A stretch of DNA of 16,916 nt, taken from an uncultured Rikenella sp. Lineage in GTDB: Bacteria; Bacteroidota; Bacteroidia; Bacteroidales; Rikenellaceae. Under the pieces are notes generated by a model. The model saw nothing but the letters and a program-made list of their open reading frames with translations. It was not told the origin of the DNA and ran no database searches. The stretch covers positions 1-16,916 of the forward strand of contig NZ_CAJTMN010000044.1 of NCBI RefSeq assembly GCF_910577125.1. Direction: 5' to 3'. Each line of letters opens with the position of its first letter. The stretch's first letter is position 1. Shown in pieces: positions 1 through 6,567 of this stretch. Both the position numbers and the translations under genes were made by a program.

Positions 1-75
1 CTCCCCGGGTGGGCCGAAGGCCCAGCGCGCAAGCCCGGCGATTCCTCGCGGAATCACGCTACTCGTTCTCAGCCC
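1..75 (+). repeat. H5 repeat, copy a
   Basis: This segment holds two small hairpins: TGGGCC/GGCCCA around a GAA loop, and GATTCC/GGAATC around a TCGC loop. They are followed by a CTACTCG-TCTCAGCCC tail. It is nearly identical to 9780-9851, where the loops read GTA and ATAA. No coding function is apparent. Confidence 0.7.
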
Positions 76-130
76 TATTCGTCCTCGGCGCGCCTCCCCC
101 GCGCCGCTAAAGCGTCGCTGCGCCCGAGGC

Positions 131-200
131 CGGCGATTCCTTTCGGAATCGTGCTACTCGCTCTCAGCCCCGTGTCCGCCTCACTGCGGCTCCGCTGTCG
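131..200 (+). repeat. H5 repeat copy b plus S module
   Basis: A second GATTCC/GGAATC hairpin (loop TTTC) with the same CTACTCG tail runs straight into the S module, which starts CCCCGTGTCCGCC and ends GGCTCCGCTGTCG. S recurs at 3623-3662, at 9852-9890 and, inverted, at 16875-16916. In the + direction the H5-S order is the same here and at 9780-9890. Confidence 0.65.
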
Positions 201-232
201 CACGCGGGGCGAGCTTTGTTCGCATTTTTTCC

Positions 233-330
233 GCGCGCCTGGGGCGATTCAACCGTCGCCCGCTGGGATTTCATCTCAATTTTGCTCACCGCAAAACGAG
301 TGAAATTCCTCTTTAAGCGGGGCGGGCGAC
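233..330 (+). repeat. H2 remnant fused to H3 palindrome (H3a)
   Basis: The left arm of an H2 palindrome (GCGCGCC, then GGGCGATTC, 233-250) joins a complete 76-bp H3 palindrome (255-330). H3 has outer arms GTCGCCCGC/GCGGGCGAC and an inner hairpin TTTTGC/GCAAAA. The inverted island at 16796-16869 keeps the full H2 at this position, so the left copy looks like an internal deletion of H2. Sequence 331-410 resembles a degraded H4. Confidence 0.65.
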
Positions 331-462
331 GATCGAGCTTCGAGCCGGCTGGAACTGCCCTCGGGCCGGGCAGGCCCCGCGTGCCCGCGGTGGGCAATGG
401 GCAGCCTCTACCCCATTCTGGTCCGCGAGCCTCAGGCTCCGCAGGACTCCCCCGATCTCCAA

Positions 463-502
463 CAAAAAACGGGACGATATTCCATTCCGGAATATCGTCC
501 CG
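463..502 (-). terminator. Rho-independent terminator of the TPR gene
   Basis: A perfect 14-bp stem (470-483 with 489-502, core GGGACGATATTCC) closes a 5-nt loop. On the minus strand it is followed by six T residues (plus-strand A 464-469). It lies about 30 bp past the TPR gene stop codon and is the clearest intrinsic terminator in the window. Confidence 0.9.
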
Positions 503-533
503 CAAAACTCCCGCACAAAAGTGCCGCCACAAC

Positions 534-1490
534 CTACTGCGCCGCCAAATCGCTCGCCAAAGCCTTGGCTGCCGCCACATTACCCCCCGCAGTCACTTTC
601 TTCAGCCATTCGATCGCCTTGGCATTGTTCCCGCGATTCTGATAAGCGACACCCAGCAGATAAGCGATGTTCGCTTTCTGTGCCTCATCCGTCTGAGCGG
701 CATAAGCCTCTGCCCCGTTCGCCACCACGATGTCGTATTTCTTGAGGTTGTTGGCCGTCTGGATCAGCAACAGGCCGGCATCGGCACTCTCCGGAATCAT
801 TTCCGCATAAGCCTTCACCTTTTCGATATCGCCCGCTTTGGCCGCTTCCGAAGCCGCCACCAGCAGATAGTTGTTCATATCCGCCTGGGCTCCCTTGGCC
901 TGCTCTGCGAATTTGCTGTTCTCCGTCCCCGCAGCAATCACCTGACGGTAGAGCGCCGTCGCTTCATCCAACTGTCCCAGCTCGGCATACGATTTCGCGG
1001 TGAAATAAGCCAGCTGGATATTGCTCGGATCCTTCTCCACCCCTTTCTGGAAACTTTCGAGGGCTTTGGTGTAGTCTTTCGTATTGAAGCTGGCAATCCC
1101 CTGAGCCATGTAGAGCTGCGAAATCGCACGTCCCAGCTGACGGCTCATCATCACATTGCCCTGCAGCTCTGCCAGGTCGGCCGCCTTGACGAAAGCAATA
1201 ATAGCTCCCTCCGTATCTTTCGCTTTATAGAGGTTGCTCCCTTTCTGCTGATAGCATGCCGGCAGCACTTTCTGTGCTTCGGCCACGATATCCGCAGCAT
1301 CGGCTCCCGCTGCCTGGCCCATCCGGATCACCTCCTCGAGCACGGGAATCGCCTGAACGATCTGTTTGTTGTTCAACAATTCGCCCGCCTCTTTCATCTT
1401 GAGGCCCACCTCTTCGACGCTCTGCGCCGCCGCGCTGCCGATCATCGTCGTGGCGACGAGCACGGCGCTCCACATTTTGATTCGTTTCAT
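534..1490 (-). CDS. Exported tetratricopeptide-repeat protein
   Basis: A 318-residue protein. Residues 1-22 form a typical signal peptide (KR near the N-terminus, a hydrophobic stretch, SAAA before Q23), so the product is probably periplasmic or attached to the outer membrane. The remainder is alpha-helical with TPR-like pairs, clearest at about residues 132-195 (AxxxFNTKDYTKALESFQKG, then a helix pair with AELGQLDEATALYRQ) and 270-305 (GVAYQNRGNNAKAIEWLKK). TPRs bind other proteins, and the partner cannot be inferred. There is no lipobox cysteine. The start ATG follows an A-rich stretch without Shine-Dalgarno, as is usual in Bacteroidota. The gene follows tadA by 132 bp and ends at a strong terminator. 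Exported TPR proteins are common in this phylum and mostly uncharacterised. Confidence 0.9.
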   Translation of the reverse strand: MKRIKMWSAVLVATTMIGSAAAQSVEEVGLKMKEAGELLNNKQIVQAIPVLEEVIRMGQAAGADAADIVAEAQKVLPACYQQKGSNLYKAKDTEGAIIAFVKAADLAELQGNVMMSRQLGRAISQLYMAQGIASFNTKDYTKALESFQKGVEKDPSNIQLAYFTAKSYAELGQLDEATALYRQVIAAGTENSKFAEQAKGAQADMNNYLLVAASEAAKAGDIEKVKAYAEMIPESADAGLLLIQTANNLKKYDIVVANGAEAYAAQTDEAQKANIAYLLGVAYQNRGNNAKAIEWLKKVTAGGNVAAAKALASDLAAQ

Positions 1491-1622
1491 GTTTACGGTA
1501 TGTTTAGGTTAATATATCCGTCTCCGAAGCCGGCCGCAAAGGGCACAGCAAGGACAAGTTTAGCGATTTTCCCGGAATTTTCAAAATGCGGGGCTCATTT
1601 CCCGTTCCGCGCCGAGCGGCGG

Positions 1623-2069
1623 TCAGAGGCCTCGAGCGCGCAACCGTTCGAAAAAGCCGGTTATCAGGTCTGCGCACTCTTCGCTCAGCACCCCTCCCGT
1701 GACCTCAGTTTTCGGGTGCAGCAGGGTTTCGGACACCGTGGTATAACCCCGTTTCGGATCCGCCGCGCCGTAGACGAGCGCCCCGAGCTGTGCCCAACGC
1801 AGCGCTGCCGCACACATGGGACAAGGTTCGACGGTCACATAGAGGGTGCAGCGATCCAGATATTTCCCCCCCAACGCAGCAGCGGCGGCCGTCAAGGCCT
1901 GCATTTCGGCATGCGCGGTGACGTCGTTCAAGGTCTCGGTGAGGTTGTGCGCCCGGGCGATGACGCGATCGCGCGAGACGACTACCGCGCCGATCGGGAT
2001 TTCTTCCCGGCGCAATGCTTCGCGCGCTTCGGCCAGAGCCATCCGCATATACTGTTCGTGCTGGTTCAT
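1623..2069 (-). CDS. tadA: tRNA-specific adenosine deaminase TadA
   Basis: A 148-residue cytidine/deoxycytidylate deaminase-fold enzyme. TadA converts A34 to inosine in the anticodon of tRNA-Arg(ACG), allowing one tRNA to read CGU, CGC and CGA. The zinc site is intact: His53 with the catalytic proton-shuttling Glu55 (TAHAEMQAL) and PCPMC with Cys83 and Cys86. The N-terminus (HEQYMRMALAEAREA) and GAVVVSRDRVIARAHN are typical of TadA, and length is normal. It follows the tRNA-Leu terminator on the same strand, and I see no TAnnTTTG box in the short gap, so it may depend on readthrough or a weak promoter. Guanine or cytidine deaminases share the fold, but the tRNA context and the N-terminal motif favour TadA. 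Confidence 0.93.
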   Translation of the reverse strand: MNQHEQYMRMALAEAREALRREEIPIGAVVVSRDRVIARAHNLTETLNDVTAHAEMQALTAAAAALGGKYLDRCTLYVTVEPCPMCAAALRWAQLGALVYGAADPKRGYTTVSETLLHPKTEVTGGVLSEECADLITGFFERLRARGL

Positions 2070-2077
2070 TCGGGAGA

Positions 2078-2125
2078 CAGAAAAGAGCAGAAATCCCTTG
2101 CCGGTCTTTCGACTGACAAGGGATT
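2078..2125 (-). terminator. Terminator after tRNA-Leu
   Basis: On the minus strand a 9-bp stem, AATCCCTTG (2117-2125) with CAAGGGATT (2092-2100), is followed by a T-rich run TCTGCTCTTTT. It begins 6 bp after the tRNA-Leu 3' end and probably ends the tRNA-Glu-rpsT-tRNA-Leu transcript before tadA. Confidence 0.75.
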
Positions 2126-2131
2126 ATTCCG

Positions 2132-2213
2132 TACCCGGAGCCGGGATCGAACCGGCACGGATCGCTCCATTGGTGTTTGAGACCAACGCGTCTACCAATT
2201 CCGCCATCCGGGC
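2132..2213 (-). tRNA. tRNA-Leu (anticodon CAA)
   Basis: An 82-nt cloverleaf. The acceptor stem pairs GCCCGGA with TCCGGGT (one G-U), the D-loop contains GGCGGAATTGGTAGACGCG, the anticodon stem is TTGGT/ACCAA with loop CTCAAAC giving anticodon CAA (reads UUG), and the T-arm contains GGTTCGATCC. A short class II variable arm, the A discriminator and the leucine-type D-arm fit tRNA-Leu. CCA is not encoded. Confidence 0.95.
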
Positions 2214-2218
2214 ATTGC

Positions 2219-2239
2219 GAGAAGGCGCGGCGCCTTCTC
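2219..2239. other. Hairpin between rpsT and tRNA-Leu
   Basis: A perfect 9-bp stem GAGAAGGCG/CGCCTTCTC with a CGG loop lies 17 bp past the rpsT stop and 6 bp before the 5' end of tRNA-Leu. On the minus strand no T-run follows, so it is more likely an mRNA 3'-end or tRNA 5'-processing element than a terminator. On the plus strand a TTTT follows, but no plus-strand gene precedes it. Confidence 0.5.
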
Positions 2240-2255
2240 TTTTCCAAAAAGAAGA

Positions 2256-2510
2256 TTACGCCAATGCGTTCACTTTCAACTGGAGTGCGCTCTTCAGATT
2301 AGCGGCCTTATTGGCATGGATGATATGCCGTTTCGCCAATTTGTCCAGCATCGCCACCACTTTCGGCAGCAGCGCCTCGGCAGCAGCCTTGTCGGTCGTA
2401 TTCCGCAGTGCCTTCACCGCGTTCCGCGCGGTTTTGTGGTAGTAACGATTATGCAACCGCCGCGCTTCGGTCTGCCGAATCCGTTTCTGAGATGACTTGT
2501 GATTTGCCAT
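2256..2510 (-). CDS. rpsT: 30S ribosomal protein S20
   Basis: An 84-residue basic protein with the S20 N-terminal signature MANHKSSQKRIRQ, then RLHNRYYHKTARNAVKAL and the C-terminal motif IIHANKAANLKSAL. S20 binds 16S rRNA helices 9 and 44 during assembly of the small subunit. Length is normal. The gene sits between tRNA-Glu (33 bp upstream) and tRNA-Leu, and all three lie on the minus strand downstream of one good promoter, which suggests a mixed tRNA-protein operon. The start is preceded by an A/T-rich stretch rather than a Shine-Dalgarno. S20 synthesis is autoregulated in enterobacteria, but nothing here shows that. Confidence 0.97.
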   Translation of the reverse strand: MANHKSSQKRIRQTEARRLHNRYYHKTARNAVKALRNTTDKAAAEALLPKVVAMLDKLAKRHIIHANKAANLKSALQLKVNALA

Positions 2511-2542
2511 TATGTTAAAAATCGCTATGTTTTACTTCGTCG

Positions 2543-2614
2543 TAGCCCCTAGGGGAATCGAACCCCTCTTCCAAGAATGAAAATCTTGTGTCCTAACCGA
2601 TAGACGAAAGGGCC
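2543..2614 (-). tRNA. tRNA-Glu (anticodon TTC)
   Basis: A 72-nt cloverleaf. The acceptor stem pairs GGCCCTT with AGGGGCT including two wobble pairs, the D-arm contains CGTCTATCGGTTAGGACA, the anticodon stem is CAAGA/TCTTG with loop TTTTCAT giving TTC, and the T-arm is AGGGG-TTCGATT-CCCCT. The discriminator is A, and CCA is not encoded. Confidence 0.95.
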
Positions 2615-2678
2615 TTGATGGCTGCCGTCACCCGGCTTCCGGGCGCTATGGATTGCGCATGAAGCCGATTGCGGACTG

Positions 2679-2710
2679 CAAAGGTAAATGCTTTTTTCGA
2701 TTCCGCCAAA
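2679..2710 (-). promoter_or_regulatory. Promoter of tRNA-Glu-rpsT-tRNA-Leu
   Basis: On the minus strand a -33 TTTGG (2706-2710) is separated by 20 bp from a -7 box TACCTTTG (2679-2686). This matches the Bacteroidota sigma-ABfr pattern TTTG-N19-21-TAnnTTTG. The predicted start near 2672 gives about 58 nt of leader before tRNA-Glu. Confidence 0.8.
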
Positions 2711-2768
2711 TTTTTTGACGTTTGGAGCCGAAGAGGAGTTCCCCCGAACGTTGCAGCGTCCATATTGC

Positions 2769-2954
2769 CCCGCCCCGGGCTTCCGCCGTCGGGATACGGG
2801 CGCGCTAGGCCACGTCGGCAGCTACGGTTACAGCTGGTCTTCGACGGTCAGCAGTATCAATGGCATGCACTTGGATTTCGGCGTAACGTGGCTCGATCCC
2901 AGTCACGCGAACACCCGCGCCTACGGTTTTCAGTTGCGTTGCCTCTCGGAATAA
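2769..2954 (+). pseudogene. Cassette A: FISUMP-like C-terminal fragment
   Basis: A 61-codon frame running from PAPGFR to RAYGFQLRCLSE and a stop. It matches what I recall of the end of the FISUMP (TIGR02145) domain of Bacteroidota surface proteins: PAxGYR, VGSxGYxWSS, a YLxF strand, NP, RAxGF and RC. The N-terminal part of the domain and any signal peptide are missing. The same frame is open upstream to an ATG at 2688, but that stretch is not domain-like. The left border is CCCCGCCCCGGGC (2768-2780). The right border is a 30-bp block (2929-2958) that includes the stop codon and 4 bp beyond. Unlike the other same-strand cassettes, no palindrome precedes it. It is probably silent. Confidence 0.75.
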
Positions 2955-2958
2955 ACGG

Positions 2959-3093
2959 GGCGTGTCGCACTCACAATTGGTAGCCTCTACCCCAATAAGC
3001 AACCTCTACTCCAGTTTACCGACACAGCCGCAGCGAAACGCAGTTTCGCCCGTCCACGGGACGTGGGGCCCGCGTAGGGCAATTCCGTCCGGC
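2959..3093 (+). repeat. Cassette A 3' tail, CTCTACC motifs and partial H4 (H4f)
   Basis: After the border comes a tail (GGCGTGTCGCACTCACAATT) identical to that after cassette F, then short GCAACCTCTACYCC-type motifs. An H4 element in reverse orientation follows (3031-3093) with the stem GCGAAAC/GTTTCGC. Its middle differs from other H4 copies (CCACGGGACGTGG in place of the usual segment). Confidence 0.6.
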
Positions 3094-3106
3094 TCAAAGC
3101 TCGACC

Positions 3107-3177
3107 GCGCGCCACGCCTTAACGGGGAAATCGTCAAAATGCACTCGTGCGTTTTGACAAGATTTCCCAAGGCGCGC
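3107..3177 (+). repeat. H1 palindrome, copy a
   Basis: A 71-bp composite palindrome with outer arms GCGCGCC/GGCGCGC, middle arms GGGGAAATC/GATTTCCC, and inner stem TCAAAATGCAC with GTGCGTTTTGA (3134-3157). It is followed by an A-rich spacer and then, 12 bp later, by cassette B. Confidence 0.85.
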
Positions 3178-3189
3178 GAAAAAACAAAC

Positions 3190-3387
3190 CCCGCCCCGGG
3201 CTACCGCGACTTCGGCCGTACAGGCTGGGAAGGCATTGCAAGGAGTATCGGCGACCATGGGTACAGTTTGTCTTCCGCCACGAGCGGCATCTACGGCCTG
3301 GACTTGTATTTCCGTTCGCAGTACCTCCACACCAGTTACTCGGACAACCGCGCCACCGGTCTTCAGTTGCGTTGCCTCTCGGAATAA
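3190..3387 (+). pseudogene. Cassette B: FISUMP-like C-terminal fragment, long subtype
   Basis: A 65-codon frame from PAPGYR to RATGLQLRCLSE and stop. It shares the insert DFGRTGWEGIAR with cassette G and not with the 61-residue cassettes, so two subtypes exist. The core GDHGYSLSS is followed by a LDLYF strand. It has no initiation codon of its own. Both invariant borders are present. It lies directly after H1 copy a on the same strand. The downstream tail (GTGCGTGCCGCACTCCCAATT region) is a variant of the tail of A and F. Conservation at the ends and divergence inside suggest a recombination donor rather than a translated gene. Confidence 0.75.
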
Positions 3388-3622
3388 ACGGTGCGTGCCG
3401 CACTCCCAATTACCACCTCTACCCCAACGTTGGCCGGGCCTACCCCAACAAAGCAGCCTTTACCCTACTTTGCGGCTCAAAAAAGCCGCGCGGGCCGAAA
3501 AATCCATTGCAGTTCGGCGCCAGCGAAGGGCGCAACGAGCTCCGTCGAGTTGCAGCCCGCCGCGTGGGATGGCGTCGGACTGCACGGCCCTGCGGGCCGT
3601 AACTATTCAGCCCTATTCTCCG

Positions 3623-3662
3623 CCCCGTGTCCGCCTCACTGCGGCTCCGCTATCGCTCCGCC
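3623..3662 (+). repeat. S module, copy 2
   Basis: This stretch is close to 168-200, from CCCCGTGTCCGCC through GCGGCTCCGC, extended by TATCGCTCCGCCG. The extension is also present at 9852-9890 and in the inverted copy at 16875-16916. Confidence 0.65.
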
Positions 3663-3693
3663 GGTGCCGTTTTTTGAAAACACATTCTTCGTC

Positions 3694-3769
3694 CGCGCGC
3701 TGGCGGAAATCTTATCCAAACGCGCCCTCACGCGTTTGGATGATTTCCTACTCCAGCAATCGCGCGCGG
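3694..3769 (+). repeat. H1 palindrome, copy b (divergent)
   Basis: This copy has GCGCGC outer arms, GGAAATC/GATTTCC middle arms and a perfect 10-bp inner stem TCCAAACGCG/CGCGTTTGGA. Compared with other copies, CC/GG replaces CA/TG, which preserves pairing. Confidence 0.75.
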
Positions 3770-3847
3770 AGCGAGCTTTATGCGCGCCGGGACAATTCAA
3801 CCGTCGCCCGCTGGGATTTCATCTCGATTTTTATATGATTCTTGTCC

Positions 3848-3918
3848 GCGCGCCTTTGGGAAATCTTGTCCAAAGCGCAAGTCGCTTTGAACGATTTCCC
3901 TATTAAGGCGTGGCGCGC
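3848..3918 (-). repeat. H1 palindrome, copy c
   Basis: This copy has outer arms GCGCGCC/GGCGCGC and middle arms GGGAAATC/GATTTCCC. The inner stem CCAAAGCG/CGCTTTGA is one of the most altered in sequence yet is still mostly paired. Its orientation is opposite to H1a (the TTAAGGCGTGG side is on the right). No cassette abuts it. Confidence 0.75.
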
Positions 3919-3965
3919 GGTGCCTGCGGGCACTCCGAAATGGCCGCCTCTACCCTAACAGGATA

Positions 3966-4070
3966 GAACTGCCCTTCCGCGGGCGGCGGCCGGCTAATAA
4001 GGCAGAAAGAACCCTAATAAAACGCCCGGTGGGCGCCCCGGCGGGACGGAGCGATACTACGTATCGCTTA
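3966..4070 (+). repeat. H4 element interrupted by about 35 bp (H4g)
   Basis: The left half (GAACTGCCCT, GCGGGCGGCGGCCGG) and right half (CCCCGGCGGGACGGAGCGATAC, hairpin AGCGATAC/GTATCGCT) of H4 are separated by a segment with two CTAATAA motifs and the small palindrome GCGCCC-like GCCCGGTGGGC. The segment replaces the GTGAC found in intact copies. Confidence 0.6.
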
Positions 4071-4096
4071 CTTGTTTGCTACACCCAATTCTTTGT

Positions 4097-4173
4097 CGCG
4101 CGCTTGGGCGATTCATTCTATTTCGGCTCATCGCCGAAATAGTTGAATCGCCTCTTTAGGCCGCGGCGCGCGG
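4097..4173 (+). repeat. H2 palindrome, copy a
   Basis: Outer arms GCGCGC are followed by GGCGATTCA/TGAATCGCC and a core ATTTCGGC/GCCGAAAT closed by a TCATC loop. Copy b carries C/G where this copy has A/T in the core, a compensatory change. Confidence 0.85.
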
Positions 4174-4344
4174 TTGAGCATCGACTGGCCTCGGGCCGCG
4201 CAGGTCCCACGTCCCGTGGACGGGAAATGCTCCGCATTTCCACTTACTTGCTCAGCCCAAATCTTCACACCATTCTCTGTCCGCGCACTCACGCTCCGCA
4301 AGACTCAAAGTGCGGACGCCGGCGCTACCAACGACCGTCCCGAC

Positions 4345-5481
4345 TCACCGGCTGAACTTCCGGAAAGTGGTCACCGCCGCCACGCCCATCACCCCAGCGA
4401 ATATCCCCAGCATCACCCAATGACTCTTCAGGTCGGCCGCCGGACTCCCTTTGACCAACACCATTTTGATCGCCGAAATAATATGCGCCACCGGATTCAG
4501 CTGATCCGCCCGTTGCGCCCATTCCGGCATGCTCTCCACCGGCGTGAACAGTCCGCTCATCAGAATCAGCACCATCATGATGAAAAAGCTCAGAAAGATC
4601 GACTGCACCTGCGTCTGCGACACATTCGACACCACGAATCCCAGAAAAAGCAACCCGAGCAAATAAAGCGCGATAATGCCGTACAGAACGCCGACACTCC
4701 CCGCCACCGAAATGCCGTAGACCATCCGCGCCAACACCAGTCCGATCGTGAACTGCACCAGCCCGATGATAAAAAACGGCACTGTTTTCGCCAGCGCATA
4801 CTGCGTCCGGCTCATCGGCGTGACATTGAGCTGTTCGATCGTCCCGCGCTCCTTCTCCTTCACCGCATTGAGCGCCATCATCGACATGCCGACGATCGTC
4901 ACCAGCAAGGCCAGGATGCCCGGCACGATCACCATTTTATAGTCGAACTTCGGATTATACCACTCCTGCACCGACACCCCGACCTGCGCCGGGAACGCCC
5001 CCTCTCCCTGTCCGACCCGCTCCGGAATCAACCGTTCGGCCGTCAGCCGCCGGGCGAACTCACCGGCAATCGTATTGACATACCCGGCCGCCACACCTGC
5101 ACTCAGGCCGTTGATCGCCGAAACGTGCACAGACAGCTCCGCCCCGCGTCCCAGGACAATGTCTCGTTCGAAATCGGTCGGAATCTCGACGATCATATCC
5201 ACCTCTCCCCGTTCGATCATCCGCACCGCCTCGGCCCACGCCGCCGCCGAGGCCGACAGGGTGAAATATCCTCCGGCCTGCAATTCGGTCAGCATCATTC
5301 TGCTGAACTGCGTATTGTCGCGGTCGATCGCCGCCATCCGGAAGTCCCGTATTTCGTTATTCGCCGCCAGCGGCAAGACCAACAGCTGCACCACGGGCAA
5401 CAACAAAACCGACCGCCAGATAAACTTATCGCGGAAAATCTGCAGGAACTCTTTTTTGAGCAGGATCAGAAACTTATACAT
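4345..5481 (-). CDS. ABC-2 family transporter permease
   Basis: A 378-residue inner-membrane permease of the ABC-2 / YhhJ type, the membrane part of exporters for drugs, polysaccharides or unknown substrates. It has an N-terminal membrane helix (about 23-40), a soluble domain (about 41-180), then five hydrophobic segments (about 184-205, 233-255, 262-285, 293-312, 355-372). EKERGTIEQLNVTP (209-222) is the typical cytoplasmic coupling-helix motif, and LFTPVESMP-x-NPVAH (311-333) is the usual C-terminal signature. The frame is open further upstream into cassette C, but the promoter at 5515-5522 makes ATG 5481 the sensible start, with a leader of about 27 nt. Such permeases normally come with a second permease, an ATPase and an HlyD-like adaptor. 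None is next to it here, so it is an orphan or the end of a broken operon. Confidence 0.9.
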   Translation of the reverse strand: MYKFLILLKKEFLQIFRDKFIWRSVLLLPVVQLLVLPLAANNEIRDFRMAAIDRDNTQFSRMMLTELQAGGYFTLSASAAAWAEAVRMIERGEVDMIVEIPTDFERDIVLGRGAELSVHVSAINGLSAGVAAGYVNTIAGEFARRLTAERLIPERVGQGEGAFPAQVGVSVQEWYNPKFDYKMVIVPGILALLVTIVGMSMMALNAVKEKERGTIEQLNVTPMSRTQYALAKTVPFFIIGLVQFTIGLVLARMVYGISVAGSVGVLYGIIALYLLGLLFLGFVVSNVSQTQVQSIFLSFFIMMVLILMSGLFTPVESMPEWAQRADQLNPVAHIISAIKMVLVKGSPAADLKSHWVMLGIFAGVMGVAAVTTFRKFSR

Positions 5482-5514
5482 CGCGTTCGGTCGATTTTTC
5501 CACCGGCCTCCGTA

Positions 5515-5522
5515 CAAAAATA
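5515..5522 (-). promoter_or_regulatory. -7 box of permease promoter
   Basis: TATTTTTG on the minus strand matches TAnnTTTG and lies 34 bp before ATG 5481. No good -33 TTG is visible. It sits about 70 bp downstream of cassette C, so the permease need not rely on transcription through the cassette array. Confidence 0.6.
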
Positions 5523-5591
5523 GCATACTTTTCCGAAAACCCTCCTCTCGTTCCGCCATATCGCCCGGGAACGGGTTGTTTGTGTTTCCGT

Positions 5592-5777
5592 TTATTCCGA
5601 GAGGCAACGCAACTGAAAACCGTGGGCACGGCCACTTGAGAGATTGGATTGTATCGCCCCCATAACAAAACGCAGATATACGCTTCCTGTACCATGAGGC
5701 GAACCCGACCAGACGGAACCCTCGCTGCCGTTTCCCCACAAAGCCCCCTCTTCATAACCGCGGCGGCCCGGGGCGGG
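5592..5777 (-). pseudogene. Cassette C: FISUMP-like C-terminal fragment
   Basis: A 61-codon fragment from PAPGRR to RAHGFQLRCLSE, the last of three tandem minus-strand cassettes. It is the least domain-like: the usual GY-x-WSS is SVWSGS and the NP before the end is lost, while both borders remain perfect. It starts 11 bp after the stop of cassette D. The ATG at 5804 that could open this frame lies inside the right border of cassette D read in another frame, so it is not credible evidence of translation. A new or relaxed variant is possible. Confidence 0.7.
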
Positions 5778-5788
5778 GTCTTTCCCGT

Positions 5789-5974
5789 TTATTCCGAGAG
5801 GCAACGCAACTGAAAACCGTGGGCACGGTAACCCGCGCTGCTGGGATTGAGGTACGTCACGACGAAATGCAAGTACACCCCGTTGCTGCCGCTCACCGAC
5901 GACGAGTAGCTGAACCCGTTGCTGCCGACGCTCACCAGTTCACCATTGGCTCTCTCGCGGAAGCCCGGGGCGGG
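5789..5974 (-). pseudogene. Cassette D: FISUMP-like C-terminal fragment
   Basis: A 61-codon fragment that is the best match of the seven to a canonical FISUMP end: PAPGFRERANGELVSVGS, GFSYSSSVSG, a VYLHF strand, LNPSS, then RAHGFQLRCLSE. The stop of cassette E is 8 bp upstream. Both borders are intact. As with C, the only in-frame upstream ATG comes from the preceding right border. Confidence 0.75.
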
Positions 5975-5982
5975 GTTTCCGT

Positions 5983-6168
5983 TTATTCCGAGAGGCAACG
6001 CAACTGAAAACCGTAGCCGCGATAATTTTCATAGCAGGAAGCGAGCTCCTGTGCATTGAACCACAGAGAGACTCCATCGGTGTTGCTGGCCGCATTCGAC
6101 CAGTTGAAACCATCGAACCCGACACTTCGTTGCAAACCAGTGGTTCGGCTGCGGTAGCCCGGGGCGGG
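5983..6168 (-). pseudogene. Cassette E: FISUMP-like C-terminal fragment
   Basis: A 61-codon fragment from PAPGYRSRTTG to YRGYGFQLRCLSE, first in the minus-strand tandem array. GFNWSNAAS replaces the usual GYxWSS run, and a second cysteine (LASCYEN) is present, which most other cassettes lack. It begins 11 bp after H1 copy d, and H3b and H4a lie further upstream in the same order as before cassette G. The frame extends upstream through H1 to an ATG at 6219, probably by chance. Confidence 0.75.
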
Positions 6169-6179
6169 GATTTGATTTC

Positions 6180-6251
6180 GCGCGCCTGGGGGAAATCCAG
6201 TCAAAATGTGCCAGCACATTTTGACGATTTCCCTGTTAAGACATGGCGCGC
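6180..6251 (-). repeat. H1 palindrome, copy d
   Basis: A 72-bp palindrome with a perfect 11-bp inner stem TCAAAATGTGC/GCACATTTTGA and a CA loop, plus GGGAAATC-type middle arms and GCGCGCC outer arms. It leads into cassette E on the minus strand. Confidence 0.85.
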
Positions 6252-6270
6252 GGTTTTTAGTACTTTTTGA

Positions 6271-6346
6271 GTCGCCCGCAGGAATTTCATCTCGGTTTTG
6301 CTCACCGCAAAACGAGTGAAATTCCTCTTTAAGCGGGGCGGGCGAC
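6271..6346 (-). repeat. H3 palindrome, copy b
   Basis: A 76-bp element with outer arms GTCGCCCGC/GCGGGCGAC, middle arms GGAATTTCA-type with GTGAAATTCC, and inner stem GTTTTGC/GCAAAAC. The 19-bp link to H1d, containing AGTACT, is identical to the link between H3c and H1e on the other strand. Confidence 0.85.
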
Positions 6347-6360
6347 TGTCGAGCTTCGAG

Positions 6361-6432
6361 CCGGACGGAACTGCCCTGCGCGGGCGGCGGCCGGGTGACC
6401 CCGGCGGGACGGAGCGATGCTTACGCATCGCT
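6361..6432 (+). repeat. H4 element, copy a
   Basis: A GC-rich element starting CCGGACGGAACTGCCC, containing GCGGGCGGCGGCCGGGTGAC, and ending in the hairpin GCGATGC/GCATCGC. In other copies the terminal stem reads GCGAAAC/GTTTCGC or GCGATAC/GTATCGC, so pairing is kept while sequence changes. Confidence 0.85.
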
Positions 6433-6528
6433 AAGGCAGCCTCCGCCCCATTCTCTGTCCGTACTCCAATCTACCCCCTCCCTCCGCCCTGCCGAACGGC
6501 ACGGTTTCCCCCGTACCCCGAAAAAAAG

Positions 6529-6536
6529 TATCTTTG
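6529..6536 (+). promoter_or_regulatory. -7 box of sulfatase promoter
   Basis: TATCTTTG preceded by an A7 run is a perfect TAnnTTTG match. The predicted start is near 6543, giving a leader of roughly 270 nt before ATG 6817. The -33 region is weak (GGTTTC at the right distance). Confidence 0.7.
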
Positions 6537-6567
6537 TCACACAAAACGACAAACACCGACTGAAACC

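Larger units (their letters stand above)
3388..4344. repeat. Repeat island without genes
   Basis: I see no convincing coding sequence here. In order it holds a cassette tail, CTCTACCC motifs (3415-3475), a hairpin ACGGCCC/GGGCCGT (about 3584-3600), S module (3623-3662), H1b, a half H3 with only its 5' arm (3803-3832), H1c, an interrupted H4 (3966-4070), H2a and an H4-like remnant with hairpin GGAAATGC/GCATTTCC (about 4224-4242). The permease gene ends at 4345 without a recognisable terminator. Confidence 0.7.

Noticed and set aside
216..2180. Plus-strand 654-codon open frame
   Set aside because: It lies antisense to the TPR gene and tadA and reads through repeats and tRNA-Leu. Its composition is that of an antisense frame in GC-rich DNA.
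2955..4344. CRISPR array
   Set aside because: The repeats are palindromic, unevenly spaced and of several families. There are no regular spacers and no cas genes.
4174..5523. Plus-strand 449-codon open frame
   Set aside because: It is antisense to the ABC permease and full of His/Arg/Gln, typical of a shadow frame.
6201..6428. 75-codon minus-strand frame through H4, H3 and H1 with relatives at 164-330 and 9240-9422
   Set aside because: The similar peptides follow from the repeated DNA itself. Base-paired symmetry explains the conservation, and the frame is broken by stops in other copies.
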